This document shows positions 23,322-24,671 of a stretch of 24,671 bases of DNA, in pieces. The notes beneath the pieces are model-generated. The model saw only the letters and a program-made list of their open reading frames with translations. It was not told where the DNA came from and made no database searches. A program made the position numbers and the translations under genes. Where the stretch lies: assembly GCA_002084535.1 (NCBI GenBank), contig NBLI01000004.1, positions 1 to 24,671 on the forward strand, read 5' to 3'. The DNA comes from Candidatus Zhuqueibacterota bacterium 4572_119. GTDB lineage: Bacteria; Zhuqueibacterota; Zhuqueibacteria; Thermofontimicrobiales; Thermofontimicrobiaceae. Positions within the stretch are counted from its first letter, which is position 1; the number at the start of each line of letters is the position of its first letter.

Positions 23322-24671
23322 TTATTTCCCCTTTTCGATCAGCGTTAACGCTATTTTTTCTGCTGTTATCGGCATGGAAGTAATTCGAATTCCCAAAGCA
23401 TCATCGATGGCATTTGCAACCATGGGCGCCGCTGGAAGCATAGGATGTTCACCAACTCCCCTGGCTCCGAAAGGTCCATCCGGTTGCGGCACTTCAACAA
23501 TAATGGGAATAATTTCATCGGGAATATCTTTTGCCGTGGGGATTTTGTAATCGGTAAAGTTTGGATTTAGCAGTTTCCCGTTTTCATCATACCTCATATC
23601 TTCGTACAAAACTGTAGCCAGCCCCTGCAGAATACCGCCGACAAGTTGTCCTTTTATTAAATCGGGATTAATCGCTTTGCCGGCATCGATGGCTTCGGCA
23701 ATTTTCAGCACCTTCATTTTTCCTGTTTGAGTGTCGATTTCCAGGAGTATGGCGCCGGCGCCGACAGTGTAATGAACATTCGGGTGTCCGCCCTGACTGG
23801 TTTCAGGATCAGCATCCGTTGACGAGAATTCGGGCATAAAAATTCCTCTTCCCATAATGGGGCCGCCTTTGAACGTTTTATCTTCAACCTGAATGCCGTT
23901 AATCACAAAATCTTTTAGTGGCAACTCAAAATCTGCTTTTGTTTTGCATTTGACTTTTTCATCTTCGAGGTAGAGAGTGTCTTTTCCAAAAAAATGTGTC
24001 CGCTCAATCAGATCGAATATCTGGTCTCGCGCGTCGATGGCAGCCTTTTTTACCGCGTTGCCGCAGGACCAGGTAACGTGGGAGGCAACGGTTTGCCACT
24101 CGTATGGATTCCTGTCAGTGTCCGGGCTTTCAACCCTGATTTTTTCCGGGGGAACTGTCAGTATTTCCGCGGCGATTTGAGCCATGACAGTAAAATAGCC
24201 CTGTCCTATTTCCATACCGGATACAAGTATATTCAAACTTCCGTCTTCATTGAATTTCAGAAACGCGGAAGAGGAGGCATTAGGCGGCATTGCCGGGGCT
24301 TTCCAAAATAGCGAGAATCCCTGACCGATCACTTTTTTCGGATCATTTGAGGTGTGTTTCTTTCCCCAATTAATTTTGTCTGAAACTTTTTCAATTGCTT
24401 CAAGCAAACCATTCGGAGTCATCTTGGCGCCATAAGCGAGGGTATCGCCTTCTTTGATAATATTCTTTTTTCGGAATTCAACCGGATCCATGTTGAGTTT
24501 TTTAGCAAGGCGGTTGATGTGGGATTCAAGCCCGAACAGGAATTCGGAATAGCCAAAACCTCGGTAAGGACCGCAGGGCGGCAGGTTGGTGTAAATACAG
24601 GCTGAGTCAATGGAGATATTGGGAACTTTGTAAGGACCAATGGCAGAGAGGCCGACCGCGTTGACCACGTT
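23322..24671 (-). CDS. Molybdenum hydroxylase large subunit (xanthine dehydrogenase type), C-terminal part
   Basis: About 449 residues of a gene entering from the right edge; the N-terminal part is missing. It carries the molybdopterin-cytosine-dinucleotide-binding domain of the xanthine dehydrogenase/aldehyde oxidase family: PPCGPYRGFGYSEFLFGLE with the substrate-site arginine, LAKKLNMDPVEFRKKN, VSGMEIGQGYFTVMAQIAAE (cofactor-contacting Gln), YTVGAGAILLEIDTQTG, AIDAGKAINPDLIKGQLVGG, and the catalytic glutamate in GPFGARGVGEHPMLPAAP. The Mo site looks complete. The family hydroxylates purines, aldehydes or N-heterocycles. The nearby AllH-FdrA pair favours a purine substrate, but this is an inference. 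Confidence 0.92.
   Translation of the reverse strand, partial: NVVNAVGLSAIGPYKVPNISIDSACIYTNLPPCGPYRGFGYSEFLFGLESHINRLAKKLNMDPVEFRKKNIIKEGDTLAYGAKMTPNGLLEAIEKVSDKINWGKKHTSNDPKKVIGQGFSLFWKAPAMPPNASSSAFLKFNEDGSLNILVSGMEIGQGYFTVMAQIAAEILTVPPEKIRVESPDTDRNPYEWQTVASHVTWSCGNAVKKAAIDARDQIFDLIERTHFFGKDTLYLEDEKVKCKTKADFELPLKDFVINGIQVEDKTFKGGPIMGRGIFMPEFSSTDADPETSQGGHPNVHYTVGAGAILLEIDTQTGKMKVLKIAEAIDAGKAINPDLIKGQLVGGILQGLATVLYEDMRYDENGKLLNPNFTDYKIPTAKDIPDEIIPIIVEVPQPDGPFGARGVGEHPMLPAAPMVANAIDDALGIRITSMPITAEKIALTLIEKGK

Noticed and set aside
1..24671. tRNA, rRNA, CRISPR array or phage genes
   Set aside because: I looked for T-loop motifs, rRNA landmarks, regularly spaced repeats and phage signature proteins and saw none.

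Overview
The window is AT-rich bacterial DNA with tightly packed genes. From the left edge to about 19.5 kb every gene lies on the minus strand, many with 4-bp ATGA-type overlaps. Gene content points to the FCB superphylum, most like Calditrichaeota/KSB1-type lineages. The markers are a GWxTD-domain protein, a DUF5683 protein, a CsgG/TPR protein, a folK-dNK pair, an FeS-type PurF and a geranylgeranyl-reductase/UbiA/ferredoxin group. This placement is an inference from gene content; no rRNA or tRNA gene was seen.

Layout on the minus strand, left to right: the start of an LD-carboxypeptidase (S66) gene; a GWxTD protein; rimO and ftsY; a TPR-CsgG lipoprotein-like protein; a geranylgeranyl reductase with a small 2[4Fe-4S] ferredoxin; a broken UbiA prenyltransferase; a broken purF; a fluorescence-recovery-protein-like (FRP-like) gene with a good sigma70-type promoter; a GDPD; a YfiM/DUF2279 protein; an HD hydrolase; an NSS/SNF sodium symporter; an MscS channel; a DUF5683 protein; a GAF-HD-GYP regulator; a small membrane protein; a deoxynucleoside kinase and folK; then groES-groEL under a perfect CIRCE operator, with a hairpin terminator after groEL.

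From about 19.5 kb the character changes. An 830-bp non-coding stretch leads to two plus-strand genes, AllH (DUF2877) and FdrA/AllF, both subunits of oxamate carbamoyltransferase. They are bracketed by two ~97-bp direct repeats (about 90% identical, no gaps). The left repeat carries a 122-bp MITE-like insertion with inverted ends and a 6-bp target duplication; the right repeat shows the empty site. A converging molybdenum-hydroxylase large subunit (xanthine dehydrogenase type) runs off the right edge. Together with AllF/AllH it suggests purine-to-oxamate catabolism, although the third subunit AllG (DUF1116) is not in the window.

Most worth following up: (1) an FRP-like protein, a family known as the cyanobacterial OCP regulator, with no OCP or phycobilisome gene in view; (2) adjacent purF and ubiA genes that both carry out-of-frame internal deletions, the purF lesion filled by a small palindromic segment; (3) the repeat-bracketed AllH-FdrA cassette and its nested MITE; (4) a second dispersed palindromic repeat family at ~3.9 kb and ~23.2 kb.
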